From: Desulfurococcaceae archaeon
GTDB lineage: Archaea > Thermoproteota > Thermoprotei_A > Sulfolobales > Desulfurococcaceae
NCBI GenBank assembly: GCA_023269825.1
Contig: JAGDWI010000003.1
Coordinates: 1-64,000 of the forward strand
DNA length: 64,000 nucleotides
Reading direction: 5' to 3'
Position 1 is the stretch's first letter; every line of letters starts with the position of its first letter. A model generated the notes under the pieces. That model was not told the origin of the DNA. It worked only from the letters and a program-made list of their open reading frames with translations, and ran no database searches. A program made the translations under genes and the position numbers. Shown here piece by piece: positions 23,833 to 33,404 of the stretch.

Positions 23833-24641
23833 TGCTTCTCACGCTCGGGTACGTAAAGCAACTCTAACTCCTTTGCTTTCAAGCGTCCTTCCTCAATCGC
23901 TTGCTCAGCCAGTGTCTCAGCTGTTTTATAGTCTGCAGCGTATACTTCTAGAATATATCTCGGGGAACCGGAGACATATAGTCTGAACTTGGTGCTCTTA
24001 GACTCCAGGAAATCCGCTATGTGCTCAAGGCATTTCCTAATTCTCAGCACGCCATCTGGTTTCGTGGATTGAACTATCAACTTATACTTTACGGCGACTT
24101 CTTTGAGTTTAATGTGTCTAGATGCCTCCTCCATTAATGGGTTAACCCACTCCTCGGGTACGCCTGCTTCTCTAAGCAATTGTGGCCCTTCACTAACAGC
24201 TTTCTCCAAAGCATACATGATATCCGAGTACTTATCCTCGAGAACCCAGATAACTTCTCTATACGCATCCTCTATTCTCTTACCAATTTTCTCGGCTACT
24301 AGTTCAACTATCTTACATGCTTTAACATATCTCTTCCACCACTGCATTTTCCTCTGCTTATCGCTCTCAGTTATTCTCTTCAATGAAACATCTACTTCCT
24401 TCTTAACTCTATCAACTCTGATCACTTTTGCAACTATTTTCTGCCCCTCTCTAATCACATCTCTAATGTTCCTAACCCATTTCGAAGAGATCTCGCTCCA
24501 TGGAAGATAAGCCTTAAAATCCCTGTATTCGTCGAGAGTCACGTATGCTCCATAATCATAGATCTCTTGAACAGTGGCGACGACTAATTCACCAACATCT
24601 GGTATTTCCTTCCTCGGGATAACCACGTGTACTCGCCTCAA
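23829..24641 (-). CDS. Translation initiation factor aIF2 alpha subunit
   Basis: 270 aa. An S1 domain (VGELVVATVQEIYDYGAYVT, then YLPWSEIS) is followed by a helical domain and a C-terminal alpha/beta domain (LRLYVSGSPRYILEVYAADY equivalent). It binds the gamma subunit in the ternary complex. The aIF2-alpha/Nop10 order is a classic archaeal pair. It directly follows the STT3-like gene. Confidence 0.95.
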   Translation of the reverse strand: MRRVHVVIPRKEIPDVGELVVATVQEIYDYGAYVTLDEYRDFKAYLPWSEISSKWVRNIRDVIREGQKIVAKVIRVDRVKKEVDVSLKRITESDKQRKMQWWKRYVKACKIVELVAEKIGKRIEDAYREVIWVLEDKYSDIMYALEKAVSEGPQLLREAGVPEEWVNPLMEEASRHIKLKEVAVKYKLIVQSTKPDGVLRIRKCLEHIADFLESKSTKFRLYVSGSPRYILEVYAADYKTAETLAEQAIEEGRLKAKELELLYVPEREKQ

Positions 24642-26609
24642 TCAACTAGTTAATTTAAATAATGCAACCATGTAGTATACAGTGTAGTCCCCGTAATAAG
24701 CAATACTGAGCCTGCCCAACTCAATGCTCTTACTGTAAACCAAGTCAAACCCTGTCACCGTGTAGTTCAGTGGTGATTGACTAATAACATAGTTATATAC
24801 TTCATTGAACCCAGAATCCTTTAAAGCTTTCAGAGATAATTGAGCAATCAGCATGTTCCAACCATTACTACTTGTCCACAAGAGAGCCATCATTCTAGGG
24901 CGCTCATTGTACGCATACAAGTAGTCTACTATTGTTTTGTTACTATATGCTAAGTACTCGAATACATTAAATAAGTCACCGTAAGCATCGAAAACCAGTA
25001 ACGGGTACTGGTAATTCTGCAGTGTAATTGTAGCTGGTGCGCCAATAAATGATGTATTTCCATAACCCACGGAGTAAGCGAAAGCCAACAGGATATATAC
25101 GTCTTGAACACCTAGTTCGCTACTAATATTCTTCAACATCAACTTAGAGGTCTCCCAATTACTCACCATAATGCTCGACAACAAGCTTTTACCCGCTGCT
25201 CCTCCATAAGAGTGCGTTATAGAGTATGCTTTAATACCATGGTCTATGAGAGCGCTCTGTAGGAAGTAACTATAATCCCAGTGAGAAACAACCAGTACAT
25301 TACTGCTCCTGGCAGTAGACTTCACTACTCTACCTAGTTCATCGCTTAAACTCGCTAAATACACGTTTACCCCCGTAAAACCTTTATCTGCTTCTAACCT
25401 ACCGATCTCGTTGAAAACCATGCCGTAACTCGTTTCTCTGCCAAAAGTTAGAAATGACCCCGCGAAAGATGCAGCAGTCAAACCAACAAGTACTGTTAAA
25501 GCACTGAGTTTAAATTTCCAATTAGTGAAACGTAGTTCTTTAAATGCTTTGAAAACATAATCCATGAAAATACAACTCGTCAAAACAAGGTAAACAAGTG
25601 AAAGAGAAGTAATCGAGAAATCAAATAGGTTAACTAGGAGAGCAGTAATAGTTAACACAATTAATTGATTATAATAAGTAAACCTACTAGTAGTAAAAGC
25701 CAGTATTACCCCGGCTATAGCCAGTAATCCAGGTAATCCATAAATATGAATAATGCTCGGCGCAATAACCTGAGTAAACTTATAGCTACCTGTCCTCAAC
25801 GTTAATGAACCCAGAGTCAACGCCGCGATTAACAGTATTGAAGCATATAGTAACCTATGCGTTGACAAAGACTCATATCTCTTGTCGAGAAACAATGCTG
25901 CAACAACGCCTATGGCCAACGTTAATGCTGGAAGCGCATATAATCCATAATACCCTGAGCCGTTAATGAAGTAAAAAATCAGAGTCAACGCCGCGATTAC
26001 ACCTATTACAACACCCGGTTTCACTGTTACTCTTCCACGAACATAATCCACTAGTAGAAACATGGATACCATTAATAAGACGGATGGAACAGCGTAGTAA
26101 CCAATTAGTAAAACGTACAAGATTGCCCCTATCATCAAGTAGAGTGCTTTAAGCTCACCGATCAACCCATAAGTCATAGTTATCGCGGAAACAGTGGCAA
26201 GTAATCCAACTAAAGCTAAACCAGTTCGATCAACAGTGTAAATAACCAAGGATCCAGGCGCCACTGCGTACATGAAGGAAGCTAACCCAGCTGTTGCAGG
26301 GGACCCAAATACCCTCAGCGCTAAAACGAATACTAAGGCGATTACAAGCACCTGGTACACTGGAATCAGGTACTGTGGAGTACTCGCTAAAACCCATGTA
26401 TAAATATACGTGTTATCGCATTTATCAATAAAGCTTAACATCTTGCAGAACTCCTCGAAACTACCAGTATTCCTAGCTACACTGAGTAGTTCAGGGTATG
26501 AACTCTGATTAACAAATATGAAAAACCATGCGTGTAGTAGAATCGCTGACGCTAGTAACACGTAGCCGAGAACATCGGTAATTCTGCTATTTGACTCAAC
26601 GTGAGGCAT
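24642..26609 (-). CDS. STT3/AglB-like membrane protein with a degenerate catalytic motif
   Basis: About 655 aa from MPHVES (ATG 26609; an earlier ATG at 26630 is possible). Some 11-12 helices are followed by a soluble C-terminal domain. NVLVVSHWDYSYFLQSALID (about residues 443-462 of the longer form) sits where oligosaccharyltransferases have WWDYGYWL; the first Trp and the Gly differ. The fold suggests a GT-C transferase or a paralogue that binds but does not transfer. It stands upstream of aIF2-alpha in the same transcript. Confidence 0.65.
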   Translation of the reverse strand: MPHVESNSRITDVLGYVLLASAILLHAWFFIFVNQSSYPELLSVARNTGSFEEFCKMLSFIDKCDNTYIYTWVLASTPQYLIPVYQVLVIALVFVLALRVFGSPATAGLASFMYAVAPGSLVIYTVDRTGLALVGLLATVSAITMTYGLIGELKALYLMIGAILYVLLIGYYAVPSVLLMVSMFLLVDYVRGRVTVKPGVVIGVIAALTLIFYFINGSGYYGLYALPALTLAIGVVAALFLDKRYESLSTHRLLYASILLIAALTLGSLTLRTGSYKFTQVIAPSIIHIYGLPGLLAIAGVILAFTTSRFTYYNQLIVLTITALLVNLFDFSITSLSLVYLVLTSCIFMDYVFKAFKELRFTNWKFKLSALTVLVGLTAASFAGSFLTFGRETSYGMVFNEIGRLEADKGFTGVNVYLASLSDELGRVVKSTARSSNVLVVSHWDYSYFLQSALIDHGIKAYSITHSYGGAAGKSLLSSIMVSNWETSKLMLKNISSELGVQDVYILLAFAYSVGYGNTSFIGAPATITLQNYQYPLLVFDAYGDLFNVFEYLAYSNKTIVDYLYAYNERPRMMALLWTSSNGWNMLIAQLSLKALKDSGFNEVYNYVISQSPLNYTVTGFDLVYSKSIELGRLSIAYYGDYTVYYMVALFKLTS

Positions 26610-26706
26610 TTTATCGCACCGTGTAAGCAACTACTTTAAGTCTTAACCATTAATATTAACCCTTACAAATTATAAGTTTAATCAACTCCAAGTGCTAGGT
26701 GTCTAG

Positions 26707-27057
26707 ATGAGTAGAAGACTTGGAAGCACGCTCGTGAAGTTATTTGAATACGAGGAATTAGTGAACATGTGGTCTAAAATAGGTAAGATACTTGTGTTCA
26801 CAATATACTTCATAGTAATCACTGGTTTACCCCTAGTTGATTACACTTCTACTAGTCAGCTGGGTGCATTAGCACTGAGAACAACCATTATACTGATCAT
26901 AGCACTAGTGACTTGGATCATCTCTCGAGAATTAACTAAGGTGAAAACAAGGCTGGAACGGAGGAAAACGGAGTCATACAATGTTAAGACACCGTATTTA
27001 GCACTATTGGTAATAGTTATGATCACTGCTTTCTACTTCGCGCTAATATTCACGTAG
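26707..27057 (+). CDS. Small membrane protein, unknown
   Basis: 116 aa, three predicted helices (VFTIYFIVITGLPLV; TIILIIALVTWIIS; ALLVIVMITAFYFALIF) with a basic loop between the second and third. No family is recognised. It is transcribed divergently from the STT3-like gene, with an AT-rich shared promoter at 26640-26700 (TTATAAGTTTAATC). Confidence 0.7.
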   Translation: MSRRLGSTLVKLFEYEELVNMWSKIGKILVFTIYFIVITGLPLVDYTSTSQLGALALRTTIILIIALVTWIISRELTKVKTRLERRKTESYNVKTPYLALLVIVMITAFYFALIFT

Positions 27058-27079
27058 AATAACCTAGATCATTCAATAT

Positions 27080-27580
27080 TTATCCACGGTTAACTAATAT
27101 TTCGAAAAACGGGTCTATAAGGGGTTTACCACACTCGTTTACCCCAGCTAATACGAGTTCCAACGTGGATAAAAGCGCAATATCTCCTCTCCTATAAGTT
27201 TTACCTCCAATAATGCAGGTTGAATTAAATTTAAACAATATTTTATCACCATATCTCAGAGTAATGGGAGAATATATTGTTTCCCCAGTTCTCAAAGCAG
27301 CTAATACTAGTTTACCAACATATTGATCCACGGAGTTGTTTTCAACTTGCTCTTGAAGCAAGAACTTAAGGAATCTTACTTTAACTAGTAGTTTTACATC
27401 CTCCATGTTTTTCTTATTCAGCGTGATGAGTAAATCTTTTCCAAGCTTATCTAGCGTGTGAACACTTAGATATGATTTCCTAATAGTTTGCACAATTGAT
27501 TCAAGTCTCTGTTGAGGGATCTGCGTTAAAGCTGTACTTTTAACTTCCTCTCTTATAAGCCTCAAGTAATGCCCACTCAT
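27080..27580 (-). CDS. GINS complex subunit, Gins15/Gins51 type
   Basis: 166 aa. A helical A domain (residues 1-100) is followed by a small beta B domain (SPITLRYGDKILFKFNSTCI, RGDIALLSTLELVLAGVNECG). Position directly after priS and PCNA, with a 4-bp overlap to priS, is the known crenarchaeal arrangement of the Gins15 gene. The complex binds MCM and primase at replication forks. Confidence 0.85.
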   Translation of the reverse strand: MSGHYLRLIREEVKSTALTQIPQQRLESIVQTIRKSYLSVHTLDKLGKDLLITLNKKNMEDVKLLVKVRFLKFLLQEQVENNSVDQYVGKLVLAALRTGETIYSPITLRYGDKILFKFNSTCIIGGKTYRRGDIALLSTLELVLAGVNECGKPLIDPFFEILVNRG

Positions 27581-28713
27581 GGTTTCACTTCTAACTCGCT
27601 TACATCTATTGGTAAAGCAAGTGTTTTTACAACCAAGTATATAGCTATGTATGACTCCAATCTATATATGTTTCCCCTCGCTAAATTCAACTGAGTACCC
27701 AGAACATCCAAGTTACCTGTAATGAGTGATTTAACTTTGATGAATCCCCTAAATGGGGAGAAACTACTGTAATTATACTCGTCGATATCAACGTTGATAC
27801 TCATTTCCGTAACCTTTAACCCAGCTTTCATGTTGAGACTGTTTCCAAACCGTGAGAGCCTTGAGGTATCCATTGTTACTGCTTTATCTATCTGTAAACA
27901 TACATCCCTCAGGAGATCCGCGAGCTTGTCTACTGGTAGAACCTCGAGGTCCTTTACTCCTCTAATCTCTTTCTTCTGAATCAAACCCAGATTAGTTGCT
28001 AACTCATGTACGCGTTTCCTTAAACCATGCTCCGGTCTACTGAAGATCACCATGTCCCTATAAGTCGGAAACACTTTCTCGATTTTTAAGCCATCGCATG
28101 ATATATAGTCAGCTATTGCTCTCCTAGCTTCCCTAGTTAAAACCAAAGCATCCTGATCTTGTACTTTTACGTGGAATCCCCTATTACCGGAGAAATATAC
28201 CTTTATCCTACTATATCCGAGTTCTTCTCTCAGGATGTCCACGAGCCTCAAAGCATCAATCCAAGCTTTCTTAATGCAATCCCATGGCAGAAGAGAGTAC
28301 TCTACTGGTTTCTCTCCTTTAGGACACTTATCTAGCTCAGCTGAGTATATTTCACCCGACAACGAGCATACCCATATCTTCTGATCGCAGCCCTGGTACT
28401 TGTCAGCGTCAATATCAAATAGTAGTTCAGACCCCTCCCACATCTTATTCTCCATTTTATCAGCGTCAGGTACTCCATACAACGCTGAAGAATAATACAA
28501 GTGGAGAGGAGTCTTCACGTTGGTTATGTACTCGTATAGAAGGTGCATATATGGAAAAGATAAATGCCTAATATAGGATCCATCTTCGAGGCTCTCTAAC
28601 GCTATTTCTCTCTTATGCAGATCACTAGGCTCCTCGAGAGTCCTCCTACCATAATAGTCTCTTATAATTCTCTTCAAAAAAACAATCCTACTAGTCTGTT
28701 CTAGGCGCGACAT
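27577..28713 (-). CDS. priS: DNA primase small catalytic subunit PriS
   Basis: About 378 aa from the ATG at 28713 (MSRLEQTSRIVFLKRIIRDYY); an in-frame start at 28746 would add 11 residues. ELLFDIDADKY holds the metal-binding D-x-D, a Cys-x-His-like zinc knot follows (CDQKIWVCSLS...C), and VYFSGNRGFHVKV is the S-G-x-R-G-x-H motif. It overlaps PCNA by about 22 bp. Confidence 0.95.
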   Translation of the reverse strand: MSRLEQTSRIVFLKRIIRDYYGRRTLEEPSDLHKREIALESLEDGSYIRHLSFPYMHLLYEYITNVKTPLHLYYSSALYGVPDADKMENKMWEGSELLFDIDADKYQGCDQKIWVCSLSGEIYSAELDKCPKGEKPVEYSLLPWDCIKKAWIDALRLVDILREELGYSRIKVYFSGNRGFHVKVQDQDALVLTREARRAIADYISCDGLKIEKVFPTYRDMVIFSRPEHGLRKRVHELATNLGLIQKKEIRGVKDLEVLPVDKLADLLRDVCLQIDKAVTMDTSRLSRFGNSLNMKAGLKVTEMSINVDIDEYNYSSFSPFRGFIKVKSLITGNLDVLGTQLNLARGNIYRLESYIAIYLVVKTLALPIDVSELEVKP

Positions 28714-29446
28714 AGAATTGTAACGTACCTCCACTCGGTAGTTCATACACTAGTTTTAAAGGCGTTTCAACGCCGAAAGCAATACTGAGCGTTTCCGCGG
28801 CTTGAGAAGCTGTCGCTATATCCGACAAGTAATCTATAGTGTACTTGGATCTCGCTTCCCCAGTAGACTCGTACTCTATCAAAGCACCCGATGACCCACT
28901 GAACACTATTTCCGCTTCAGCTATCTCGCTCTCTGCTTTAAAGTAGAGAGTATCACTATTAGCTGGTACATAGAGCTCCACAGAGTCACTTATTGCTTCA
29001 AGTTCTTTTACGACATCTTTGAATAGCTTTGGTAATAGTTTACACTTAAAAGTCTCATTGAAACTTATCTCGGGTACCTCCTGGTACGATAACTCAATGC
29101 TCGGCAACGTAAATCTCCTGGAACCCCTACCCTCGAAGTAGACTCCGAGTTTCCCGGCTTGAGATACTTCGAGGACTAATTCGTCTCCTTTCCTAGCTCT
29201 TCTGAGTACTTTCGCTAACTCATTCATATTTACGCCAACGTTTACTTCGCCCGTTAATTCATACTCGTAAAAAGCATTCCTGGGAATATAGAAGTCGACT
29301 AAAGCTACTCCCGATGGATCCATAGCGCGTAATCTAACGCCATCCTCGTTAACCCTGAAGCTAGCCTCCTCAATTATCTTGGAGATCGCTATAATGGAGT
29401 ACTTCCAAACAGTAGCTTCCCTGAATTTAAGTCTCAAAGAGTTCAC
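28691..29446 (-). CDS. pcn: DNA polymerase sliding clamp PCNA
   Basis: 251 aa with the two-domain clamp fold: RLRAMDPSGVALVDFYIP, LELSYQEVPEI-type interdomain linker (PSIELSYQEVPEI) and a C-terminal LKLVYELPSGGTLQFYVAPR. The start is GTG at 29446. A TATA box (GATTATATAATTAA, about 29452-29465) is so close that the mRNA is probably leaderless. Crenarchaea often have three PCNAs; only one is here. Confidence 0.97.
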   Translation of the reverse strand: MNSLRLKFREATVWKYSIIAISKIIEEASFRVNEDGVRLRAMDPSGVALVDFYIPRNAFYEYELTGEVNVGVNMNELAKVLRRARKGDELVLEVSQAGKLGVYFEGRGSRRFTLPSIELSYQEVPEISFNETFKCKLLPKLFKDVVKELEAISDSVELYVPANSDTLYFKAESEIAEAEIVFSGSSGALIEYESTGEARSKYTIDYLSDIATASQAAETLSIAFGVETPLKLVYELPSGGTLQFYVAPRTD

Positions 29447-29489
29447 CCTAGTTAATTATATAATCAAAAATATTAAAGGTAAAATCAAT

Positions 29490-29831
29490 TTACTCGTATT
29501 CTCTCCAAACGTAGCCGCATTTAACGCACTTATAGAACCTCGTGGGAGGCTCATCCGCGGCTCTAGTTTGTATAACCCAATAGTATGCTTCATGAGCACC
29601 GCATCTCTTACAAGTAACCTCTCTCGTTATAGGTAACTTAGATAAATCTGTTTCCTCGTTGACAACTATTGTTTTATCTTTCTCACTGTGCTCGATTTTA
29701 CTTGAAACCTTGAGTGAAGGCGCGTCAACTGCTTCCTCACGGTAACCACACCTCGTGCAAATATAGTATGTTTTATTACCTTCTTTCCGAGGTTTCATCA
29801 ACCCTCTACATCTCGGACAGAACTTTATCAT
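29490..29831 (-). CDS. tfs: Transcription factor S (TFS), RNA cleavage factor
   Basis: 113 aa from the ATG at 29831 (MIKFCPRCRGLM). Two zinc ribbons: N-terminal CPRC ... CTRC, and C-terminal CKRCGAHEAYYWVIQTRAAD with the catalytic acidic pair in RAADEPPT and CVKC. It rescues backtracked RNA polymerase. It ends an operon that also encodes polymerase subunit Rpo11. Confidence 0.95.
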   Translation of the reverse strand: MIKFCPRCRGLMKPRKEGNKTYYICTRCGYREEAVDAPSLKVSSKIEHSEKDKTIVVNEETDLSKLPITREVTCKRCGAHEAYYWVIQTRAADEPPTRFYKCVKCGYVWREYE

Positions 29832-29840
29832 GAGAACCAC

Positions 29841-30212
29841 CTACAATAAACACTTATCGCTTAATTCAATGATACGCTCTACATCAGGGGGGTTTATTAA
29901 ACCCCTCCTATCCAGCATACATAAAACCGTTTTTAACATTTTGCAATAGGTTAAAGCATGCATCAACCTGTCTCCACCATTAAATACTTTAAACCCTGAG
30001 AGAGCACTAGGTGAGTATTCGAAGTCACAGCAGGGTAAAACATATGTGACTTCATTAAAAGTCCTCAAGTTTTCCTCTAGAAACTTATACTCGTTGAGTA
30101 CCGGTAGTTTCACTATAAGGAGCTCTTCTATGAAGTTTCTCCTATAGGTTGCGAAAACACCGTAGCTGTGCCCCACAGCGTATACTAGTACTCTAGATTC
30201 CTCTTTTTTCAT
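29841..30212 (-). CDS. Uncharacterised protein in the rpo11-tfs cluster
   Basis: 123 aa, alpha/beta, with a Cys pair (YVLPCCDFEY) and a Leu/Cys-rich end. It matches no family I recognise. It lies between rpo11 and tfs with 5-9 bp spacing, so it is co-expressed with transcription factors. Probably a lineage-specific conserved gene. Confidence 0.7.
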   Translation of the reverse strand: MKKEESRVLVYAVGHSYGVFATYRRNFIEELLIVKLPVLNEYKFLEENLRTFNEVTYVLPCCDFEYSPSALSGFKVFNGGDRLMHALTYCKMLKTVLCMLDRRGLINPPDVERIIELSDKCLL

Positions 30213-30217
30213 TAACT

Positions 30218-30496
30218 TTAACCTAGTAGATCCTCGATTTTACTCTTAAACTCGGTGATTTGACTACGTAGATTACTAATCACGTCCTTTAAAACACTTG
30301 ATAAATCTGCCCCTTCTCTAACCACTATTGTGAACTCTATGCTGCTTCTCAACGGATGAGGGGTTCTATAAGCAGCGTACTCAACCAGCGGGTGTCTTAG
30401 AGCTTCTTTCATCAACATGTTACCCAACGTGTGATCCTCTCCCTCAATCTCTAACACTAGCTCCCTACTCGTTTTTGATAACACCTTAATGTTCAT
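30218..30496 (-). CDS. rpo11: RNA polymerase subunit Rpo11 (RpoL)
   Basis: About 92 aa from MNIKVLSKTS (30496). EGEDHTLGNMLMKEALRHPLVEYAAYRTPHPL is the alpha-motif of the Rpo3/Rpo11 assembly heterodimer. In-frame codons five residues upstream are possible but do not fit the family start. Confidence 0.95.
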   Translation of the reverse strand: MNIKVLSKTSRELVLEIEGEDHTLGNMLMKEALRHPLVEYAAYRTPHPLRSSIEFTIVVREGADLSSVLKDVISNLRSQITEFKSKIEDLLG

Positions 30497-30528
30497 GTTA
30501 AGCAACCCCATTAAATTAGCACAAGTAA

Positions 30529-31146
30529 CTATCTTTTAACGTTTTTTAAAAATAAATCAAGAGCGGTTCTCCAATCCATTGCTAAAACATATTTATTTTC
30601 TTGAAGAGCTCTCAATAAGCCATGCTCAAACGAGTACTTAATTACTTCATTGAGCGGTAAATTAGTTAAAGTACATGCAGCAACCATGAAGTACCTTGTC
30701 GAAGTCGAAGCAGCTGATTTACCTACCTCCTTGTTCAAGTCAGCTACTCTCTCAGCTGTACTTGCAACTACTTCAAGCGGGGCATTCGACGCAATGATGT
30801 CCTCTTCCTCCACGTACTCTGCTCTATAATTCATTCTCCTCAACACCTCTACGAGTAATCTAGGTGGAAAACTCCTATGGATCATTTTCGCCAGGATCGA
30901 GACACTGTATTTACGCATACCTGTTTTACGCGTTATCTCCTTTAATGGAGCAGTAATCTTCTTTAACTCAAACCATAAATCCTTGACATCTGTTTCATAA
31001 CCATATACTTCAATCAATAGGCCTTTATCCATTACTTCCATAGACATGTAGTTTACTGAAGGGGCCTTCTCCTTCAATAACTCATATAGTTTCAAGCACT
31101 CGGTTTCACTACAAGGCACATAAAACCTCCTTTTAACAAGAGGCAA
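30529..31146 (-). CDS. DUF2067-family archaeal protein
   Basis: 205 aa. An N-terminal alpha/beta half (RRFYVPCSETECLKLYELLKEK) and a C-terminal helical half (TSTRYFMVAACTLTNLPLNEVIKYS) fit my memory of DUF2067, a family found beside exosome and polymerase genes. The function is unknown. Spacing to csl4 is 4 bp. Confidence 0.65.
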   Translation of the reverse strand: MPLVKRRFYVPCSETECLKLYELLKEKAPSVNYMSMEVMDKGLLIEVYGYETDVKDLWFELKKITAPLKEITRKTGMRKYSVSILAKMIHRSFPPRLLVEVLRRMNYRAEYVEEEDIIASNAPLEVVASTAERVADLNKEVGKSAASTSTRYFMVAACTLTNLPLNEVIKYSFEHGLLRALQENKYVLAMDWRTALDLFLKNVKR

Positions 31147-31150
31147 GCAC

Positions 31151-31705
31151 TCACCTCAAACTATACAAGTAACCAGCAGCTACTTTCCTCTTCTCCTGTT
31201 TACCGCAGTTCTTACATACGAGGTAACCAGCTGAATGCAAGTAGAGAATGCTCCCACAATTACTACACTGTGCTAGTATAACCCCTGTTGAAGGCTCTTT
31301 AACTGTTAGTAAGTATGGAGTATTAGTGTTTATGACTTTTGCTTTAACTATGTCACCTATTCTTATGTACTCATTGATGTCGCGAATGTAATCCGATGAG
31401 ACTTGAGATACATGCAGTAAACCAATTGCGTTCACTTTATTATTCTCAGCACTATATATTTTAACGAATGCTACATCTTCAGATGTATTTATGACTAAGC
31501 CCTCCACGATGACACCCTGTCTGATCGTTAGATCTCTCCTAACTACTGGTTTAACATGTAGTATTTTCTTATACCGGTCTAGGGTAGCTTTCCCCACTAT
31601 CATTGACCTCAAGTACCCGTCGCGGCTAATGTATACTCCACTAGCAGGTATAGCTTCTTCCTCAACAGCTAAAGGCTCACCTGGTGTAACAAAACTCATT
31701 ATCAA
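31151..31705 (-). CDS. csl4: Exosome RNA-binding cap protein Csl4
   Basis: 184 aa. An N-terminal domain (FVTPGEPLAVEEEAIPASGVY), a central S1 domain (IVEGLVINTSEDVAFVKIYS) and a C-terminal zinc ribbon (CSNCGSILYL...CKNCGKQEKRK) are the exact domain order of archaeal Csl4. It forms the cap of the RNA exosome. Confidence 0.95.
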   Translation of the reverse strand: MIMSFVTPGEPLAVEEEAIPASGVYISRDGYLRSMIVGKATLDRYKKILHVKPVVRRDLTIRQGVIVEGLVINTSEDVAFVKIYSAENNKVNAIGLLHVSQVSSDYIRDINEYIRIGDIVKAKVINTNTPYLLTVKEPSTGVILAQCSNCGSILYLHSAGYLVCKNCGKQEKRKVAAGYLYSLR

Positions 31706-32361
31706 CCACCCATTCTTCTTTCAATCCCTACAAACACTGCTTTAACCCGGTAGATTCTTCTACGATGCCTACTATACATCATAGGTATTTCCAAGTTTAA
31801 TACTTCAAACCATGAGATCTCGAGCTTTAAGCATTTAGCAATCTCGTCAAGCATCCTAATAAACCCCTCAGAGTACTTATGGAGACTGAAAACCGTTCCA
31901 GCTGTACTTAGAGCACTCCGTAGAAATAGTAGATCTAGCCCCCTGTTCCGCTTCACTATTCCAAACGGTGGATTCATGACGACGACGTCAATATTCTCGA
32001 ACTCAACAACGGTTGCATCAGCTTCAACGATGATAACTCTATACGATAAATCCATGTAATTACTTGAAATAGTTTCACGAGTAATCTCTAACAGGTCTTC
32101 ATCAATGTCAACGCAGATTCCTCTACTAGAACCAATTAGAATTGACGCGGTGACCAATACCCCGTTCCCGCAGCCAAGATCGAGAGTTGTCGACTTAATC
32201 ATCTTTCCCTTCATGAAGGCCACCCAAACCATGTGAGCAGCTACAGATGTCGGAGTGGGATACTGTTCAAGGTTCTTCTTGAACAACTTAACTCCAGGTA
32301 TATGGGAATAAGGCTCTAAGAGAATCTCTAAATCCGATTTACTCCTAGCAATGGGATTCAA
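31702..32361 (-). CDS. METTL5-like RNA methyltransferase
   Basis: 219 aa Rossmann methyltransferase: SAM motif LDLGCGNGVL and catalytic NPPFGIVKRN, the NPPF motif of N6-adenine methylases. The N-terminal QYPTPTSVAAHMVW is the METTL5/COG2263 hallmark. The probable substrate is rRNA adenine, as for the 18S m6A enzyme METTL5. It overlaps csl4 by 4 bp. Confidence 0.88.
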   Translation of the reverse strand: MNPIARSKSDLEILLEPYSHIPGVKLFKKNLEQYPTPTSVAAHMVWVAFMKGKMIKSTTLDLGCGNGVLVTASILIGSSRGICVDIDEDLLEITRETISSNYMDLSYRVIIVEADATVVEFENIDVVVMNPPFGIVKRNRGLDLLFLRSALSTAGTVFSLHKYSEGFIRMLDEIAKCLKLEISWFEVLNLEIPMMYSRHRRRIYRVKAVFVGIERRMGG

Positions 32362-32370
32362 ACCCCTTAA

Positions 32371-33390
32371 TCACCAAGGGTAAACATACTTCTCACTACT
32401 CGAAATTAACATCCAGAACTCTCCAGGCGTTAGAACCGGTTTATGGAACTCAGCTAAGTCATCTATTGGTAACCTAGGGCAACTTGAAACAACGTAGAAG
32501 TCTAGATTCAGTGAGGCATCGATCGCGATTAATCTCTCGAGGCTCAGGTAGCTCGAAGAAATTTTGTAGACTCTGTATCCTCTTAACAATGCTTGTCTCT
32601 CAATGCTCTCAACGAGTCTAGGTCTATATTGACCAGGCCTAGCTCCAATAATTAAACCCATTTTAGACCCAGCCGACTCCTTAACTCTAAACAACTGGTA
32701 CAGTCTCTTCCTCAATATTCTCCCCGCTTCACTGCTTGCATCCCAAACTCTCTTCATGTAGGGGTCCACTGCTACAACTGGTTTAGCTGATACGAGAGCT
32801 AAACCCAGAGCGTGAAATAACCCACCTGCAATAATTACATGTGCATCCACAATATTATCTAGTGCTACGACGTGGCTATACATACACCCCAGTACGGGTT
32901 TCTCAACACTGAGTACTCTGAACCCGTTACTATGAAGAACCCTGCTGATTTCCTCCTTGAAATACAAGTCGGTAATAGTTGATGAAACCGTGATAGTTTT
33001 CGCGTTAAAGCCATACAGGAAACCGGTTAATTCACTTTTCAGGGATGAGTCAAGTAACCCCATGTAAAACACAGGTAAGTAAATTACGCGCTTTCTCCAC
33101 GAACTTTTCTCCGCGAGTGGGTATTCCTCATGCCCAATATGCACTATTAAATCAGCATCGAGCACTTCTGCTTCTTCAATGGGTATGTCGCATGCTCCAT
33201 ACCCGGGACTAGTTGAGTAATATACTTCAATCGAGTACAATGAAGAGAGAAAACTACTTATACACGTATAGATGTGCTTAAGGCCGTCTGGTGCATGTAT
33301 GAGTACGCGCTTTGGTTTCAAGGACTCAAGCTCAGATATGAGTGCCTCTAAGTTTACCTCATAGTTATTACATGAAAAAACCTTCTGCAA
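32371..33390 (-). CDS. dph2: Diphthamide biosynthesis enzyme Dph2
   Basis: 339 aa. Three conserved Cys for the noncanonical radical-SAM [4Fe-4S] cluster sit in SPGYGACDIP, VLGCMYS and VVSSCPRLPIDD, and the AGGLFHALGLAL segment is present. It transfers the 3-amino-3-carboxypropyl group to the elongation factor 2 histidine. Archaeal enzyme acts as a homodimer. Confidence 0.95.
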   Translation of the reverse strand: MQKVFSCNNYEVNLEALISELESLKPKRVLIHAPDGLKHIYTCISSFLSSLYSIEVYYSTSPGYGACDIPIEEAEVLDADLIVHIGHEEYPLAEKSSWRKRVIYLPVFYMGLLDSSLKSELTGFLYGFNAKTITVSSTITDLYFKEEISRVLHSNGFRVLSVEKPVLGCMYSHVVALDNIVDAHVIIAGGLFHALGLALVSAKPVVAVDPYMKRVWDASSEAGRILRKRLYQLFRVKESAGSKMGLIIGARPGQYRPRLVESIERQALLRGYRVYKISSSYLSLERLIAIDASLNLDFYVVSSCPRLPIDDLAEFHKPVLTPGEFWMLISSSEKYVYPW

Positions 33391-33404
33391 TGAAGTAATC
33401 TCCT

